From Tetracladium setigerum (taxonomy: Eukaryota; Ascomycota; Leotiomycetes; Helotiales): DNA of 64,000 bases. Every line of letters starts with the position of its first letter. Position 1 is the first letter of the stretch. The position numbers and the translations under genes are program-made. Shown piece by piece: positions 46,201-57,492 of the stretch. The notes beneath the pieces are model-generated. The model had not been told where the DNA came from and did no database searches. It saw only the letters and a list, made by a program, of their open reading frames with translations. Location: the NCBI GenBank assembly GCA_031472005.1, contig PZJY01000012.1, positions 186,001 through 250,000 on the forward strand. Direction: 5' to 3'.

Positions 46201-46383
46201 CATTGTGAGGGTGATGTAAACAAAATGTTGCTGGGAAGCTTTGTGAGAAAATGGGACCTGAGTGACGAGGAATCCTTATCGCGAATGAGTAGCCCAACAT
46301 CTCTACAGTCGAGTCCGAGTCCGGAAGCGAACAAGTCAGACTCCAACATACATCTTCCCTACAGAAGCCGTTCAGGGTTTTGA
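43234..46383 (+). CDS. Protein kinase-like domain fused to a vWA-like domain
   Basis: Six exons (43234-43896, 43956-44326, 44374-44540, 44590-45533, 45592-46112, 46182-46383) give 955 residues. After a region of about 220 residues, the kinase part shows the beta-3 lysine (RYEFALKEF), helix C (EQEKNAFYELRKHEGMIRYL), a catalytic loop WHADIKPDNILL (about residue 345), a metal site reading DPG in place of DFG (FKLADPGFTTF), the APE motif (YGAPERH) and VDVWSLGCVF. I see no canonical glycine-rich loop. A Ser/Thr-rich linker (about 560-690) leads to a vWA-like domain starting at about 716: IFLVDNAESM, a metal site with Ala in place of the first Ser, then LTLIIFTDGLW. Such kinase-vWA fusions recur in filamentous fungi without a known role. 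The sequence needs no frameshift. Confidence 0.82.
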
Positions 46384-47623
46384 GCACGGTAATGGAGCAT
46401 CGATCCTTCAATTCTAGTTGGAAGCCCGGCGATGTCAGTCCTGATTCAAAGCTCCCCAAGAGGATTGAGTCGCTGAACCCTCGCAGGAGGACAGTACCGG
46501 GAGGAAGCTCCCCTAGTTACTTTGGATATTCATTGGAAATATATCAGAGTACCTTGCCTGGTTCGCAAGAACGGCTTTAGCTTTGATGAACATGAGCGGC
46601 CGGAATAATTGTGTGAGTACAGTAATCCTACAACTATCAGAGCAGTGTTGACTTTCTGGTGTTTACAGATATTCTTTCGAAGGCCAAATGGCTAGGAAAC
46701 GATGGATTCGAGCACATTGGATATGTTATAACTACTAGAACGTCCCTACGATCATATTAATTAACAACTATTTACTGTAACTGTACTCAATTTCGCTGTA
46801 GTGTAGTTCAGTGTAGTATGTGGTGCAGGTGCCTGATCTATGCTGTCGTGTAGTGTAACCTTGATCAAGCTCGCAAGGCTCTGCATTTCCCGCCACAATT
46901 CAAGTAATTTACAAATGACAAAATTACAAATAGATCCATGAAGGAACAGTAGTCTCAGTCACAGCATTTCAGTCTTTACACGAGAGCTCCTGAAATCCAA
47001 GGAGGTTGTTGGGTTGTCTCATTGTCATACCTCCGCACCAACAGTCAGGAATGTCTTGTCGTCAAGACAACGCATGCTGTTTATTTTTGACCTGAAAAAG
47101 TGGACATTTCTTTTCATGAGAGAGGTATGTTCGCAAGCGAGACGAAAAATTATAAGTCAAGATTTGAGAGAGAGAGAGAGAGAGAGAGGGTTTTATGAAC
47201 TCGGTGTTTGTGGAGTTGGGGGTCGAGACAAGAAGAGAGAATGGGCGACTTGCACGGGGTTTGAGAAAAGAGAATGAAAAACTAGAATTTTATGTTCAAT
47301 AAACAAATGCACAATGCTAGAAGATAAATATGTACTTTTCATTTCTCAAAAAAATATAAACAGTTGACAGATCTTGCGACTTTCCAAAATGACTTGGACG
47401 AAAAGCTCAAGAAACAGCCAAAGAAAATAATGACAAGAATAAACCCCCCCTTTTCTCTAAAGCACCAGGCCCAAATCAAAGCGAGAGGGGAGAAATTATC
47501 CTCGGTTTTTCTTTTGGCGCTGCCCTTTTTTTCCAATCCATCCCATCTCCGTCTATCACCCCAATTCATCGTCCAACAGCGGCAATGAAGGGTTTCTCAT
47601 ATCAGTCCGTTGCTCATCAAGTC
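46384..47623. other. Intergenic region, convergent 3' ends
   Basis: About 1.2 kb between the kinase-vWA gene and the polygalacturonase. It contains repeated GTGTAGT words near 46800-46860 and an (AG)n tract at about 47166-47189. No gene is seen. Confidence 0.45.
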
Positions 47624-49583
47624 TTAAACGCATTGCGAGTAGTAGTCATTGGCAGCCTTGCAAGAACCACTGGCACAGGCAGTGCAACCGGTGAAACCGA
47701 TTCCTCCGCATTGTCCGTAGAGGGCTGCTTTGCAGGACGAGGAGCTGCTTGCCTTGGAGGTTGTCGCAGCTGCGGCTTTGGAAGTGGTGGTTGTTGTTGC
47801 GGCTTTGGTGGTTGTTGTGGCCTTGGTGGTGGTTGTTGAGGCCTTGGTGGTGGTTGTTGAAGCCTTGGTAGTGGTCTTTTATATCAAAGAAGGCGTGGTT
47901 AGTATGTGCTTGCTCGCCATTATGTGAGGGAATGGTTGAAAGATAAGAAGTTATGTTATGATGGAATTTGAGGAGAGAAGAGGGGCAAAGAGGAGGGGAG
48001 TTGGCACTTACAGCAGCGGCCTTGGTGGTGGTTTGGAGAGTAGTGGCAGCAGCGGCTTTGGTAGTTGTGGTTGTGATAGCAGCGGCAGAGGATCCGGATG
48101 AGCAGGAGAATCCTGAAGGAGTGTAGTTGCATGTGCTAGCCTTCTTGCCACCAGTGACGCTGACGCCGGTGAACTTCCAGTTGGAACAGGAGCCGGAACC
48201 GCCTGGGAGAGAGATTGGTCAGTATGATACATTTCTCGCGAACAGGTTGTGGGGAAGGCATGGGAACGTTATGTTATGTATATTTGGTAGCGAGGGGAGG
48301 GGCTTCTTACATGCGAAGTAGTAGTTCATGCCTCCAACAACGTTTCCGGTTATCTTGTTCAAGTTACTAGACTTACATTAGCATGGAGATGGAGAGTAGA
48401 AGAGAGAGGATTTTGTGGGTAGGAGGATAAACTCACAGGTTGGTAATTGGAACACCGTTATCTGGAGTTCCCTTGGCGTCACCGCCATCATAATCTTGCT
48501 CGAGAATGATACCATACTTTGTGATATCCTTAAGAACGATGTTGGAGTAAGTGACGTTAGTAACCAAGCCAGTTGTTCCAACATTGGTCTTAACACGAAC
48601 ACCATAAGCGCTGTCGATGACTTGGCTGTCCTTGAAGACGATGTTCTGGACAGTGTTTTCGGAACGTCCTCCAACAGATCCAATGGAAAGACCGTGGCCT
48701 CCAGAGCAGTACATGTTTGAGATCACGATGTTTGTTCCGCTGTTGATCGCAGTGCAGTCGTCTTGGTTGTAGACGGTAGCTCCGGTGATGGTGAGGCCGT
48801 CGATGCTGCCAATGTCGAAAGCGTCGGTGTTCTTAGCGAGAGCATCTCCGGCCTTGTTGTTGAGAGTGACGCCGTCAACGGTGAGTCCGTCAGAGTCGCC
48901 AATGGACCAAACTTGAACGGGAGAGTTCAAGACGGTGATACCGGTGATCTAAATAGAGAGGATTAATCTTGGGGATTGCGATGAAGGTGTTTAGTACAGA
49001 GTACGAACCTTGGACTTTCCAGTCATCTTGTGGGCCTGGAAGAACTTTGGCTTCTTGACACCACCGCTTCCTCCCTTTCCGTCCTGTAGAATAACATAGA
49101 TTAGGTTCATGTTATGAGTAGATCTGACGAAGATTATCTTACCCAGTACTTGGCTCCGTTTCCGTCCAAGATACCGCTTCCTTGAACTACAATGTTAGCT
49201 CCGGAGACGGAGACCAAAGGTCCAACCCATTCGGAGTAGGCGAAGGTTGTAGTGCCTGATAGTTATGAAGTTAGTTTATTTCTTGAAAATACTTCAAGCG
49301 TCTGTTGTAGCTCTTTGGAAGTTGAGGTTTCCGACAGTCATCTCGAACGATGAAGTGTTTCTGGAGCTTGCGACGTACCAGTGAATGTCACGGTTGTGCC
49401 AGCCTTCAAGCCGGTAAGATCGAGAGTCTTTCCAGCTGGGACTGCCATAGAGGAGATGGTAATAGCTGTGTATCCAGCCTTTGCCTTAGCGACATCAGCG
49501 AAGTCGGAAATGGTGATGGATTGCCCATTAGCAATAGCAGCAATAGCCAGAGTCAACTGGACGAGAATAGATTTTGAGAACAT
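47624..49583 (-). CDS. Secreted polygalacturonase (GH28) with C-terminal CBM1
   Basis: Seven exons (49583-49379, 49255-49143, 49083-49009, 48948-48437, 48366-48311, 48202-48012, 47875-47624) give 467 residues. A signal peptide (MFSKSILVQLTLAIAAIANG) is followed by the GH28 beta-helix with the catalytic set: NTD in AKNTDAFDIG, DD in VYNQDDCTAINSG, GHG in CSGGHGLSIGSVG, and RVK in YGVRVKTNVG where RIK is usual. A Thr/Ala/Lys-rich linker built of TTTKAS/TTTKA repeats leads to a fungal cellulose-binding module (LYGQCGGIGFTGCTACASGS then CKAANDYYSQCV). By family it hydrolyses pectic homogalacturonan outside the cell; the binding module would hold it on plant cell wall. The layout suggests plant decay or necrotrophy. 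No frameshift is needed. Confidence 0.93.
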
Positions 49584-50952
49584 TGTGAAGTATGTGAATT
49601 GAAAAAAGAGCAAGCACGAATGTGAGTAACGAATGTGAATAACGAATGTGTTGGTGACAAGTCAATGCCGTGTGGGAGTACTGTATCAGCGAAAGAGAAC
49701 AAAAATGAAGTGAAAAGAGGATGATCGGTATTCCTAAAAAACTGTAGACTTGGGTTTAATTATACAAAGCAGATCATCGTGACGTCCTCTCCTGCCGAGA
49801 CCAAATCCAGATTAATCCTCCTCTCTCGTCTCGAATAAAGAAGAAAAAAAGGAGAAAACGGAGCGGTTGTTCTCCTTCCATCGATGCGGAAATGAAAAAG
49901 GGAGAAAATTGGTCATGGGTGTCCTAACCCTTGTCGACGCCTCGAGCTTCCAAGAGTGCTTGTCTCTCGATCAAAAGGCTTGTCTCGCATTCCGTCCCTC
50001 GATAGATTAAATTGATTGCGACGATGTTGTTTGAGGAGCGATGTTTAGAAGAACAAAATATGAGATGACAGGTAGAAACGTTTGCAGTTGATTCAATTTA
50101 TGCTCGCATTTAGACAGGAGCCATTGATTCGATCAATGCAGTTCGGTTTTTGAAAAAGGAGCGGGGACTTTGAGATGACAGCTGGATGTCGGCACAACCA
50201 CAACTTGGATTAAGCGTGCTTTGGCATGGACAGGGCGCCGCGTATCCGAATGGTGGGTGAGAGAACATCGAGAACATTGGCTGCCAACTTGGAACAGGAC
50301 ATGATCTTTCACCTGGAGATGGAGCTCACTTGTCGCTCCCAATGGTTCAAACACAACGGGCATCCGGACTCCCAAAAGATGAGAAACAACAGAATATCAA
50401 TTGCGAACACTCCCATAACTCCATTGTGCACACAACACACCCAAAAATCGATCGGTACTGTACTACTAGGATTTGGATTGTACTCATTTCTCCATCATTT
50501 CCAGAAAAGGCCCGGAACACGATGGTGACCGGCAAGACGGCAGTTTCACCTTCTGAGAACAAAACGTGTGTCTATTTGTGGTCTGGGACAGACAATGGGA
50601 CCAGATACTTAGGTCAAAGATTCCAGCGTCGTAACTATAATATAATCAGCATCTCACGAACTCGCAAACTCTGATTTATCCATGAACTCTGTCTGGTAGA
50701 GGGGTTTGGGGTGGTTTTTTGGTTCCAGTAAAGAGTTCGGGAAACATGGAGAGAAAGCTTGTCGCCTCGGGCCACCTCCGAGGCCGATGTCAGCAATCGC
50801 CAAGGCATGTGGCGGTCTTTTGTTTACGCCTGCTCGCGTAGTTGTGAGACTGGTCGACCTCGAGATTATTTCGACCTCAAAGATTCCAAGCACACCTATG
50901 CATCCACGCGAGCGTACCAACTCAAGCCCAACCATCAGGAACACAGTTTACT
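49584..50952. promoter_or_regulatory. Divergent region between polygalacturonase and 2EXR gene
   Basis: About 1.4 kb holding the promoters of the polygalacturonase (-) and a 2EXR gene (+). Near the polygalacturonase start the 11-base unit AACGAATGTGA occurs twice, plus AACGAATGTGT (49628-49651). Overlapping open frames at 50226-51119 have no family features. I cannot name regulator sites. Confidence 0.4.
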
Positions 50953-51922
50953 ATGGATTGCATCGGTGCCGCGTCCTCTTCCGAAACTCTGTCCCAAAGC
51001 TTCCGTCCATTCCAGCGCCTGCCTCTGGAAATCAGGCGGCTGATATGGCTTGTGGCAGCTTCAGAACCTCGGGTTGTAGAGATAGCTTTCGCTTTTTATC
51101 AATCCAAAGTCAGCGGTGATCTCGAACATGGGGGTATAAGCAAGACATTGGTGCCAGCTCTTTTTCATGCTTGCTCTGTACGTACAGTACAGGATACGTT
51201 ATTTTTCCATCCAATCTAGTTTCTGCGATCCAAATCTTATTATATATTTCAAGAGCGTTTCTGAAATATAGTTCTTCTACTAGATTTCTCCAGAAATAGG
51301 GCTAACCTCATCACAGGAATCAAGGACTGTTGGTCTCCAGCACTATAAATCCCTGATTTTGGCCGAATTTACTGGCACTTATGTCAACTGGGATCAAGAT
51401 TATATCTACCTTGACTTGCCCCCCATACAATTGAACTATTTCTGCAGGCGCCAGAAATGCGATTCAGAGACCGTCCCTAATTACGAGATACATCCTCTGC
51501 TACAGAACTGCCGTCGTTTGCTGCTCGGAAGGAGACATTACGCCGCCTGTGACCGAATCTTTGACCAATTTTCCTCCGTTGAGGAAGTTGCTATTCTACA
51601 CAGAACAAAAAACTGGGATGATGTAATTGATGATCGGCAGAATGAAATTTCTGGAACGGTTGGAGCAAATGTTGCTCTTGCTGAGGTCGACTTGGACGAG
51701 ATCAAATCAGAAATTGTCGCCCCACACGATAGAAGCTACCATGCAATCTGGAAGTACATCACTCACCGTTCTGGCAACTGGAAGAAAGTGTCCTTAGTGA
51801 GAGCTACAAGAGGACATCATCAACCGCTGTCGAAGCTGGGGAAAGCGGTAAGAAGAGAAAGAATGAAAACAAAAGAATTTAAATCGTTACAACTCGAAGG
51901 CTCAAACGATAAACATTTCTGA
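50953..51922 (+). CDS. 2EXR-domain protein
   Basis: Two exons (50953-51177 and 51317-51922; 139-nt intron, donor GTACGT, acceptor TCACAG) give 276 residues. The 2EXR signature is SFRPFQRLPLEIRRLIWLVA followed by ASEPRVVEIAF. The second exon carries the family block TGTYVNWDQDYIYLDLPPIQ and later VEEVAILHRTKNWDDV. The C-terminal end is basic (KAVRRERMKTKEFKSL). Function is unknown. It shares clear resemblance with the neighbouring 2EXR-SAP gene (GTYVNWDQDYIYL versus GTYINWSNDYIMF), so the two may be old tandem duplicates. The last 140 coding bases and the following 60 have a decayed copy about 660 bases downstream. Confidence 0.8.
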
Positions 51923-54074
51923 GAAGGGCTCCCACTTTGAGACTAGAAGCTAGGAATCTGGGAGTTGAAGTCGGGCTCGGTCACAAATTTTCGCTCCACA
52001 CAATCGAAGCTTCCACACCACCACGCCAAAAAATCGCCAAAAAAATTGCAAAAAAACTAAGATAGTAGGTAGCCATCTTAGGAAAAACCACTCCCAGGGG
52101 TTTAAGAGGGATTTTTATTCGATTATTTAGGGATCTTTGTGATAAAGTACATGTCACGCGCGGGTTTGTTTTCGACAATGGAATTTTTGCTATCTAATAG
52201 TTTAGCGACTTTTTCGGTCGATTAATCTAACGACTCGACTAATCGAGCTTTCGAATTAACTGATAGGATACGGTTGGGTTGTTTGGAATTATATGGAAGA
52301 AGGAAGGTGGTTGGGATAGTGGGTGGGGCCGTTGTCGTCGTTTTTGAAGTTACTGTCGTTTGACGCTGAAGTCGTTGCTGTTTATTTTTTTTCTACTCGC
52401 TTGATTTTTTTTTAAGAGGGTGGTGAGCGTGACATGGACGGAAGAAGGTGCCCTGGGTGAGAGCTACAAGAGGACGCCATCAGCTGCTCTCAAAGCTGGG
52501 GAAAGCGGCAAGAAGAAAAGGCAGAAGGACTCAAGTCGCTGCCCCTCGAATGTTCTCGCTCTGAAAGTAGAGGCCGAGAATCGTGGTTGGTTATCAAATG
52601 CTTGAGATCAGATTCGGTCACTCGAGTGCAGTTGAATAAGGAGGTCTATGACTCTCAAGCCTCTGAAGCTTACAAGCACGCAATGGAATGGTAGAAGGCC
52701 AGCAGTCTGTTCATTGCCGAGTTCTGAAGCACTGCCCATTTTATAGCCAGCGATTTCTGCACAGTGTGCTTTCTATTTCAATACTCTGAAGCTTGTGAAG
52801 TTGTTGTCAGTACAATCGCGTATCGTGTTTTACTATTAGTGAATCGCAGTAATGTTACGGTAACACGTGACAGTGAATTGCAGTAGTGATTTTCTACATC
52901 TTTGTAGGAGCGGCTTCGAAATACTGCAAGCGAGCTCTTTCGACATCAAATTGACAAGACTAGACACTGACAAGAATAGAGACCCTGTTTGAACTGTTGT
53001 GATAAGGTTATTTAGTATAACCAACAGTTGTCGAGATCAAGCTCCAATTCAGTCTTTGTTTTGATTGCTTCAGCTCTTTATTTTGCTTTACTAAAATTCA
53101 TTGTCATTCTTCTTTACTTTTCTAATTTTAACAGATTCGTTGGTTAGGGTCGCCCGCAAAAGAGTTGTCGGATAGACATTTTCTGCATTTTTATTGTTCT
53201 CGCTTTCGAGGGATAATACCGAAAAGTTGTCCGTCTCTCTCGTCCGATTGGTTGGTGTACGTGGAGAAACTTATTCTATCTAAATACTACTTCATTTATT
53301 CATGTTTCCGGTTGAGCAGACCAGCTTGTTTATCAGAGTAAATATGACACCGGTATAGGAACAAGAACAAGTGCTACCAGAAACCACCGGAGCCTCCGCT
53401 GTGGTGACAGAGCCCGGATTTTAAAAATACACTATCTGTGCACTTTTCAGTATGGCTAATCGAGAATCCTGTTCTCATAATTGGCTCTATTTATTGTCTA
53501 CCTAATGGGATCAAGTATTCTCGTAGCTGCGTACTTTCAAACCCAGGCTCTGCTGCAGCGTGCTGCAGCGTGCTTAGGGGCAATCGTTTGTATCATTTCA
53601 AAAGAACGTACGCTTGTTCCTGGATCTCAGCATTCATAGATCCTCTTGAAAATTGATTTTACTTTCCAGCATGAAGCAGAGATCAGCTTGATGTGTTCGT
53701 ATCTCGTTCACGTGACCATAACAGTGTTTGGGTGCGGAAGGAACGATGTCACATTGACCGTATACCTCCTCCTGGTCCTTCACTTGACATTTTCTCTCAA
53801 GAGCCTTCTCTTAACTATTCACTTCCGACGTGTCAAGGAGATAATAGAGCTTAACAGCTAGTGTTTGATGCCTTGTTGCCTCGCTTAAATTTTATTTACT
53901 TTCTTCCCGATATTAAAAAAAAGTCTCCCCTCCACATCTTCCCATCAACCACCACCTATCGACCCGACAATCTCTCATCGACACTTTTTTTTCTTGCTTT
54001 ATTCTGGCTTACTTCCAAAAGATCTCACCCTTTCTGTCATACTCTCTCTGGTCTAAGACTCTACAAACACTACA
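51923..54074. other. Intergenic, A/T-rich, with a decayed gene-tail copy
   Basis: About 2.15 kb between two 2EXR genes. Parts (52000-52440 and 53000-53250) are A/T-rich. A diverged copy of the tail of the upstream gene lies at 52441-52621. CTGCTGCAGCGTGCTGCAGC near 53553 is a small tandem repeat and a CACGTG occurs near 53711. No intact gene is seen. Confidence 0.45.
52441..52621 (+). pseudogene. Diverged duplicate of the 3' end of the 2EXR gene
   Basis: This stretch aligns by eye with 51781-51984. Shared blocks include GTGAGAGCTACAAGAGGA, AAGCTGGGGAAAGCGG, AAGAAG and TCGGTCAC in the same order and orientation. The first part corresponds to the C-terminal coding end (ESYKRTPSAALKAGESGKKK in an open frame) and the rest to its 3' flank. 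There is no start region or 2EXR domain, so it is a remnant rather than a gene. Confidence 0.65.
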
Positions 54075-55637
54075 ATGGCTGCCCTCGAAGATACGGTGTT
54101 GCGGATTATGGCAGAAGTAGATAACTCTCCAACAAAGAGCCCCCCCGTAGGTTGGCTACGAATGCCCCGATCTTCCAGGCTGCTGTAAAAATTGCAAGCT
54201 CTAATATAGCAACACTCCACCGCTTCACTGGTAAGTTTCTTGTACGGGTCTACCTAGATCGATCCCTGATATCCCACAGAATTCCCTCTCGAGATCCGTC
54301 ACACCATCTACGAGCTGTCTGCTTCTGAACCACGTGTCATTGAAATCACTGGCTATTGCCACAATGACAGAACTGGCAAGCTTGAACTTCATATGAGATC
54401 CAATGCCTTGGTTCCTGCAATCATGCACGCCTGTGTCGGTAAGTCTTATCAATTTTCTGTTATTACGCTTTCTCCATCAAAAGTCGGAGCTTTTCGAGCA
54501 AAACAAAATCTTTAGATTGGTGGAACATCTTCCATCATCGATCTAACAGAGAATCGTGCTAACTTAAGGCTCTAGATTCTCGCAGAGCTGGTATGAAGCT
54601 GTACGAGCCACTGGTCATCAACAAGTTCCTCGGCACGTACATCAACTGGAGCAATGACTACATCATGTTCAAGAAGACGAAGAGAGGCAATACAATCGAA
54701 GACATCTACATGACATATGAGGGTAGTCTTCCGGCAGAAATCAAGAATTTCGATCTCGTCCTCAAAGTGGAGCGACTTGCCGTCCACGCCCATCACATCA
54801 ATGATTTCATTCGAGTTCGGTCCGACCCTACAGGCGAGATTCACAACACCAATCCAGGCTTCTGTCTCGTTTATCCCAGTCTCAAGGAGACAGCCGTCGT
54901 CGAGATGTGGTCTAGAAGCGAGAAGCTAACCCATAACCTCTCGATCCAGCCCAAGGTCCGCTTCGGTACCACCCTACCTGAAATTTTCTGCCCCCTCACA
55001 CCCTCCGAATTCTCAGCCGATGGCAGAGTCCGCATACTCCAGAATCGCTGGCATCAGCAGGTTCACTGGATGCGAGTCGTCCCTGGCGAATACAAGCGAC
55101 TTGCTCCTGCTAAGCGTGACAGACGTGCTCTTGTTTACAAGCAGCCAGACGAGCCCAAGAAGCTTCCTGGACTTTCCAGACATACCGCGGTTGAATTGCG
55201 TGCACTGTGCCAGGAGCGTGGTCTCGATCACCTGGGAAGTCGTCACGTTTTGATTGAGCGCATCCAGAACTACGAGAAGGCTGGTAACCCCATCGCTATG
55301 GCCAAGTACAAGAAGGATTTGAGGCAATGGGCTGGTCGAATGCTTGGTCATGGCGGCGGAGATTGGGAAAAGGATGAAGCATTGAAGAAGAGTGTCCTGG
55401 CCGCTCGTGCAGAGGCTGTCAACAAGGTATGTTTGAGCATCACTAATTCTAATCTATTTGACTCTTCTTTGTCGCCCTTTGGTTTCTCAAATTACTGACT
55501 TATTCGTTCTGCAGTTTCTAGCCGAGAGAGATCTTCCTCGCGATCAAGGAAATATCTCTGAGCCAGTTGCACTCGATGTAAGTTCCTTTACAGACAACTC
55601 ATCCAGTCTTGCAATACTAACATCTTCACAGGGCTGA
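54075..55637 (+). CDS. 2EXR-domain protein with C-terminal SAP motif, frameshifted as read
   Basis: Five exons (54075-54230, 54280-54438, 54576-55426, 55515-55577, 55632-55637) give 411 residues once a frameshift is corrected. The 2EXR domain reads LHRFTEFPLEIRHTIYELSA then SEPRVIEITGY, and KFLGTYINWSNDYIMFKK follows as in the neighbour. Near residues 305-340 is a SAP motif (LSRHTAVELRALCQERGLDH then LGSRHVLIERI), a helix-turn-helix that binds DNA or RNA in chromatin-associated proteins. The linked pair suggests a nucleic-acid-related role. In exon 1 the frame slips by -1 in the run of seven C at 54140-54146; one added C gives KSPPRRLATNAPIFQAAVKI. The last exon holds only one codon and the stop, so the 3' end is less sure. 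Confidence 0.78.
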
Positions 55638-56427
55638 TTTGCCAGCAGAATATGGTAGACCCGATTTTCATGCAACATTCTGGCTTTGCACGCATTCAAC
55701 ACACAAGAACAGATTTGCGCATCACTTCTCTGATTCTGTAAGCCTCAATAGACGATTTATTTGCATTTCCTGCATTTGCCTTTACATTTTTCGTCATTTG
55801 CGTATTCTAGAAAGCCGCGATCAAGCAAACGCAAGCCAAACTTACGGGTGTGTCTTTCTCTAAAAGATTTTCGGTGGCCTTTATTTGGCGGATGGCAACT
55901 TGTTCTCTAGCGCACTGGTGGCTTGTCGCTTTGCTTGACTTGCTCTCTTCCCTCATTTCCCCTCTCTCTGTCATCTCAAAGAGACTGTGATCAAGATGGG
56001 CAGTTTTGTGTCTTCACGAAGAGTGGAGCTTGGGTTGTCTCTTCCAGGTGATAGCAACTACACCGCGGGTCGGGCGTTGGCGGTTACATTTTCCTGATGG
56101 TAGTATTCCCTCTGGATCGTAGACGAGAGATAGATGCCTACCTAGCGAGCATGAATGAATTAAGGTTCAATTATTTGAAGTATTCTCAAAACATTGGCCA
56201 TCAAAAAATACGTGACTTTGTGAATTTTTGAATAACGGTTTTGTACATTCGTGATAAATGAATGCGACACCTCCGATATGGCAGACTATCCTTCCGGAGC
56301 CAGCTCGTTGAAAAGAAGTCTGATCACTTCCAAGACAGACAGATCTCTTCGTGTTATGTACAAATCTAATCGTCTAGGAAACCCACACATATCCAAATCT
56401 ACAATCATAACACAGCTTTCTACTTGC
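55638..56427. other. Intergenic, convergent 3' ends
   Basis: About 790 bases between the 2EXR-SAP gene and the TMEM205-like gene. T-rich sequence at 55740-55810 may belong to the first gene's 3' region. No gene is seen. Confidence 0.4.
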
Positions 56428-57198
56428 CTAATGAATTCTGGCTCCCAAGGAGAAGCCATACCAGAGGGTAGCCAAAAATGCAATCAGATTAACCAACGAG
56501 GAAGCACCATGAATCTTCGCAAAAGACTTGTTCAACCTCTGCATCTCCTTTGTGTGTGGAGCTGGATCATAACTCTTCTTCCCATCACGAGTTTCTGCAA
56601 CAAAATTAGCCCAAATTCCTACAATCCACAACATCCCACCACACCAGTAGCAAGAGTTTTTCTTTTTCCTTTTTTTTCAAAAAAAGAGAGAAAAGGAATA
56701 TCAAACATACCCTGCCTCTTCCTCTCCTTCATAACCCTCGTTGTCGCTGGGCCAAACCAAACCATATTCAACACACTACAGACGAATATCGTCGCCAGCG
56801 GAACCAACACCTTCCATTTGTTCTCCGCGGCCAACACGCCCGCAGCACCGGATTTGATCGATGTGTTGGGCACGGCTGGGTACGTGAGGGGCACGATTAC
56901 GGTCAGGGCTGTCGTGATGATGAAGTAGACTGGGAAGAGCTTTTGTTGGAGCACGGAGAATTGTGGGCGGGGGAGGGCGCGGAAGGCTACGATGCCACCT
57001 ACGAAGGACTGTGAGGGTAGTTAGATAGGTAGGTAGGGAGAATAAGGTGGAGAGATGTACGTACTTGGTAGAATTGAGTTCCAAGGAGTGTGCCATATCT
57101 GCGCAAGAGTTAATATAGATACCAACCCTTTTGTAGGATGAGGGGTCGTACGCAAGCACATGGTACGGAGCTAATGATGTGAAAGTTGACTGGGACAT
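56428..57198 (-). CDS. TMEM205-like (DUF4149) membrane protein
   Basis: Four exons (57198-57152, 57098-57065, 57008-56711, 56594-56428) give 181 residues, usual for the family. Splicing yields PYHVLAYGTLLGTQFYQSFV then GGIVAFRALPRPQFSVLQQK and LFPVYFIITTALTVIVPLTY, the conserved start of fungal TMEM205/DUF4149 proteins, with four predicted membrane helices (the others being VLVPLATIFVCSVLNMVWFG and LVNLIAFLATLWYGFSL). The loop before the last helix, ETRDGKKSYD, is also typical. The role in fungi is unknown; human TMEM205 is linked to platinum-drug resistance. It is divergent from Ku80 with 294 bases between starts. No frameshift is needed. Confidence 0.85.
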
Positions 57199-57492
57199 TT
57201 TGACGTATCTTGACTATTCCGGAAATCAACAGATAATTTTATTTTAGGTGAAAGAAATGAGATTGTAAAATCCTTGGAGCTTGGAGAAGTACTTATTTGA
57301 CGAGTGGTTCGACCATCAGTCCATGACGTCCATATTCAGGTTAGCCGCGGCCCGCATATGGTCACATGATAGGGCGAGTGATGCCTAAAGTTCAGGGCCG
57401 TGCACCCATCAAACCGCGTCACAAACTACTCGCGAACCGCGTTCCTCCTCAACACCAACGAACTATTCAAACAATCCACCAATTCCTCCAAA
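57199..57492. promoter_or_regulatory. Short divergent promoter, TMEM205-like / Ku80
   Basis: A 294-base gap between divergent start codons. It contains GGTCACATGAT near 57359-57369. No TATA box is obvious, as expected for housekeeping genes. Confidence 0.4.

Noticed and set aside
50226..51119. Overlapping plus-strand frames upstream of the 2EXR gene
   Set aside because: They have no recognisable domain and lie in different frames; the 2EXR frame beginning at 50953 explains the coding signal.
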